Origin: Chromatiales bacterium
Lineage (GTDB): Bacteria > Pseudomonadota > Gammaproteobacteria > Thiohalomonadales > Thiohalomonadaceae
Direction: 5' to 3'
Assembly (NCBI GenBank): GCA_003251535.1
Contig: QKFD01000081.1
Coordinates: forward strand, 1-35,878
Length of the DNA stretch: 35,878 bases
The position numbers were made by a program, and so were the translations under genes. Position 1 is the stretch's first letter. Every line of letters starts with the position of its first letter. Of this stretch, positions 34,697 through 35,878 are shown in pieces. A model generated the notes under the pieces. That model was not told where the DNA came from and made no database searches. It saw only the letters and a program-made list of their open reading frames with translations.

Positions 34697-35845
34697 ATGC
34701 CCTACTGGCGCATCTCCTCGTTCTATCTGGTCTATTTCGCCAGTCTGGGGGTCATCCTCCCCTACTGGGCGCTCTATCTGCGGGATCTCGGCTTCTCTCC
34801 CCTCGCCATCGGCGAGCTGATGGCGCTACCCATGCTGACCAAGGTGCTCTCCCCGGGTCTATGGGGTTGGCTGGCCGATCACCTTGGACATCGCATGATG
34901 GTGGTGAGGATTGGGGCACTGCTGGCGGTGGTGGCCTTTGCTGGCATGTTCCTAGTGGAGGGCTATCTAGGCATCGCCCTGGTGATGTTTACCTTCACCT
35001 TCTTTTGGAATGCGGTGCTGTCGCCCCTGGAGGCCGTCTCTCTGGCCCACTTCCGCGGTGATCCCCATCTCTATAGCCGTGCCCGCCTCTGGGGATCCAT
35101 CGGCTTCATCCTCGCGGTGGCCGGTCTCGGGCTACTCCTCGACCGGACGGGAACCGCGCCCTTACCTATGGTGCTGTTCAGCCTGTTTGGCCTCATCTTT
35201 ATCGCCAGTCTGATAGTGCCGGAGCCGTGCCCCGACCCTCACGTTGGTGACCATGCCCCCATCAGCCATATCGTGCGCCGGCCAGAGGTGATCGCCTTAG
35301 TCGTCTGTGCGTTATTGATGCAAGCCAGTCATGGACCCTACTACACGTTTTACACCATCTACATGGAAGGGGTCGGTTACAGCCGAACGGTGGTGGGTGG
35401 GCTGTGGGCGCTGGGGGTGATTGCCGAGGTGGGGATTTTCCTGATCATCGGTCGGTTGTTGCACCACTTCGGAATGCGCCAGTTACTGCTGTTGGCCTAT
35501 GTGCTTGCCCTAATCCGTTGGGTGCTGACGGGTGCCTTGCCGGATGTGGTCCCCGTTGTATTGCTGGCGCAGCTACTTCATGCCGCCACCTTCGGTCTCC
35601 ACCATGCCGCTGCGATTGCCCTGATCCACCGCCACTTTCGTGGGCGCCACCATGGCAAAGGGCAGGGGATCTATGCGGGCCTCGGTTTGGGGCTTGGGGG
35701 GGCGTTGGGTAGCTGGTACAGCGGTTTGGTATGGCAGGAGCTGGGGGCCTCTGCTGCCTTCATGACGGCCGCCCTGTTCCCGATAGTGGCCTTTCTCATT
35801 GCCTATCGTTGGGTCCATCCAGAGCGCAAGATTGGAACAGGATAG
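34697..35845 (+). CDS. MFS transporter, MFS_1-like (HcaT/PPP-family type)
   Basis: 382-residue inner-membrane protein with about twelve helices. The N-terminus YWRISSFYLVYFASLGVILPYWALYL, with LGFSPLAIGELMALPM and GWLADHLGHRMMVVR, fits the MFS_1-like group that includes HcaT/YcaD-type permeases; SRARLWGSIGFI and the histidine-rich HRHFRGRHHGKGQGIY loop near the end are also typical. The substrate is unknown. Members of this group are often found near aroC, here separated from it by the hydroxylase gene. ATG 34697 has no strong ribosome binding site. An imperfect inverted repeat (34649-34673) lies just upstream. Confidence 0.88.
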   Translation: MPYWRISSFYLVYFASLGVILPYWALYLRDLGFSPLAIGELMALPMLTKVLSPGLWGWLADHLGHRMMVVRIGALLAVVAFAGMFLVEGYLGIALVMFTFTFFWNAVLSPLEAVSLAHFRGDPHLYSRARLWGSIGFILAVAGLGLLLDRTGTAPLPMVLFSLFGLIFIASLIVPEPCPDPHVGDHAPISHIVRRPEVIALVVCALLMQASHGPYYTFYTIYMEGVGYSRTVVGGLWALGVIAEVGIFLIIGRLLHHFGMRQLLLLAYVLALIRWVLTGALPDVVPVVLLAQLLHAATFGLHHAAAIALIHRHFRGRHHGKGQGIYAGLGLGLGGALGSWYSGLVWQELGASAAFMTAALFPIVAFLIAYRWVHPERKIGTG

Positions 35846-35862
35846 GGGTCTTCGAGGGGGCC

Positions 35863-35878
35863 GTGAAAATTGTAGTTG
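35863..35878 (+). CDS. Possible start of a further gene at the right edge
   Basis: GTG 35863 begins a frame M-K-I-V-V that runs off the window. GAGGGGG (35854-35860) lies just upstream and the spacing from the MFS stop is 17 nt, as in an operon. Five codons are too few to name it. Confidence 0.35.

Overview
The window is a GC-rich chromosomal segment, most likely from a gammaproteobacterium. The enterobactin-type genes, ExbB/ExbD/TonB, chorismate synthase, RND pump and Fur-like boxes all fit that group. A purple-sulfur or other Chromatiales-like host is only a guess from style and composition. Nothing phage-like, no tRNA or rRNA and no intact insertion sequence was seen.

Layout: (1) 2-532, the C-terminal end of a TPR protein with near-identical 138-bp repeats. 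(2) 834-2857 (+), a dedicated exbB-exbD-tonB operon behind a Fur-like box. (3) 2900-7479 (-), entC-entE-entB-entA, which make 2,3-dihydroxybenzoate (DHB) from chorismate and load it on the EntB aryl carrier domain; its promoter carries a Fur-like box between -35 and -10. (4) 7806-8701, a non-coding array of at least 16 degenerate direct repeats (consensus near ATGGGTGTCCRGNTAAG) that runs into the start of the next gene. (5) 8676-12963 (+), an RND efflux pump (membrane fusion protein plus permease). (6) 13051-26748 (+), a tightly overlapping seven-gene operon behind a Fur-like box: DUF3649, PepSY membrane protein, DUF3325, Fes-type esterase, MbtH protein, a 2,854-residue NRPS and an EntS-type exporter. 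(7) 27412-29511, a TonB-dependent receptor with its own Fur-like box. (8) 29682-35845, a secreted endonuclease I with two PPC domains, a DUF3592 membrane protein, aroC, a PKHD-type hydroxylase (PiuC/YbiX family) and an MFS transporter; a next gene may begin at the right edge.

How it works together: sections 2-7 form one iron-acquisition island covering synthesis, export, uptake energisation and iron release. The NRPS is not a plain EntF. Its order is C-A-T-E-C-A-T-TE, with a first A domain that looks specific for a basic amino acid, an epimerisation domain, and a second A domain whose ten pocket residues equal those of EntF (Ser). The predicted product is an oligomeric, probably cyclic, (DHB-D-Lys/Arg/Orn-L-Ser)n triscatechol of the chrysobactin/trivanchrobactin kind. 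Fes fits a serine-ester backbone, and the PepSY trio suggests an additional reductive route for iron release. No ABC importer, periplasmic binding protein, TolC-like channel or phosphopantetheinyl transferase is present in the window.
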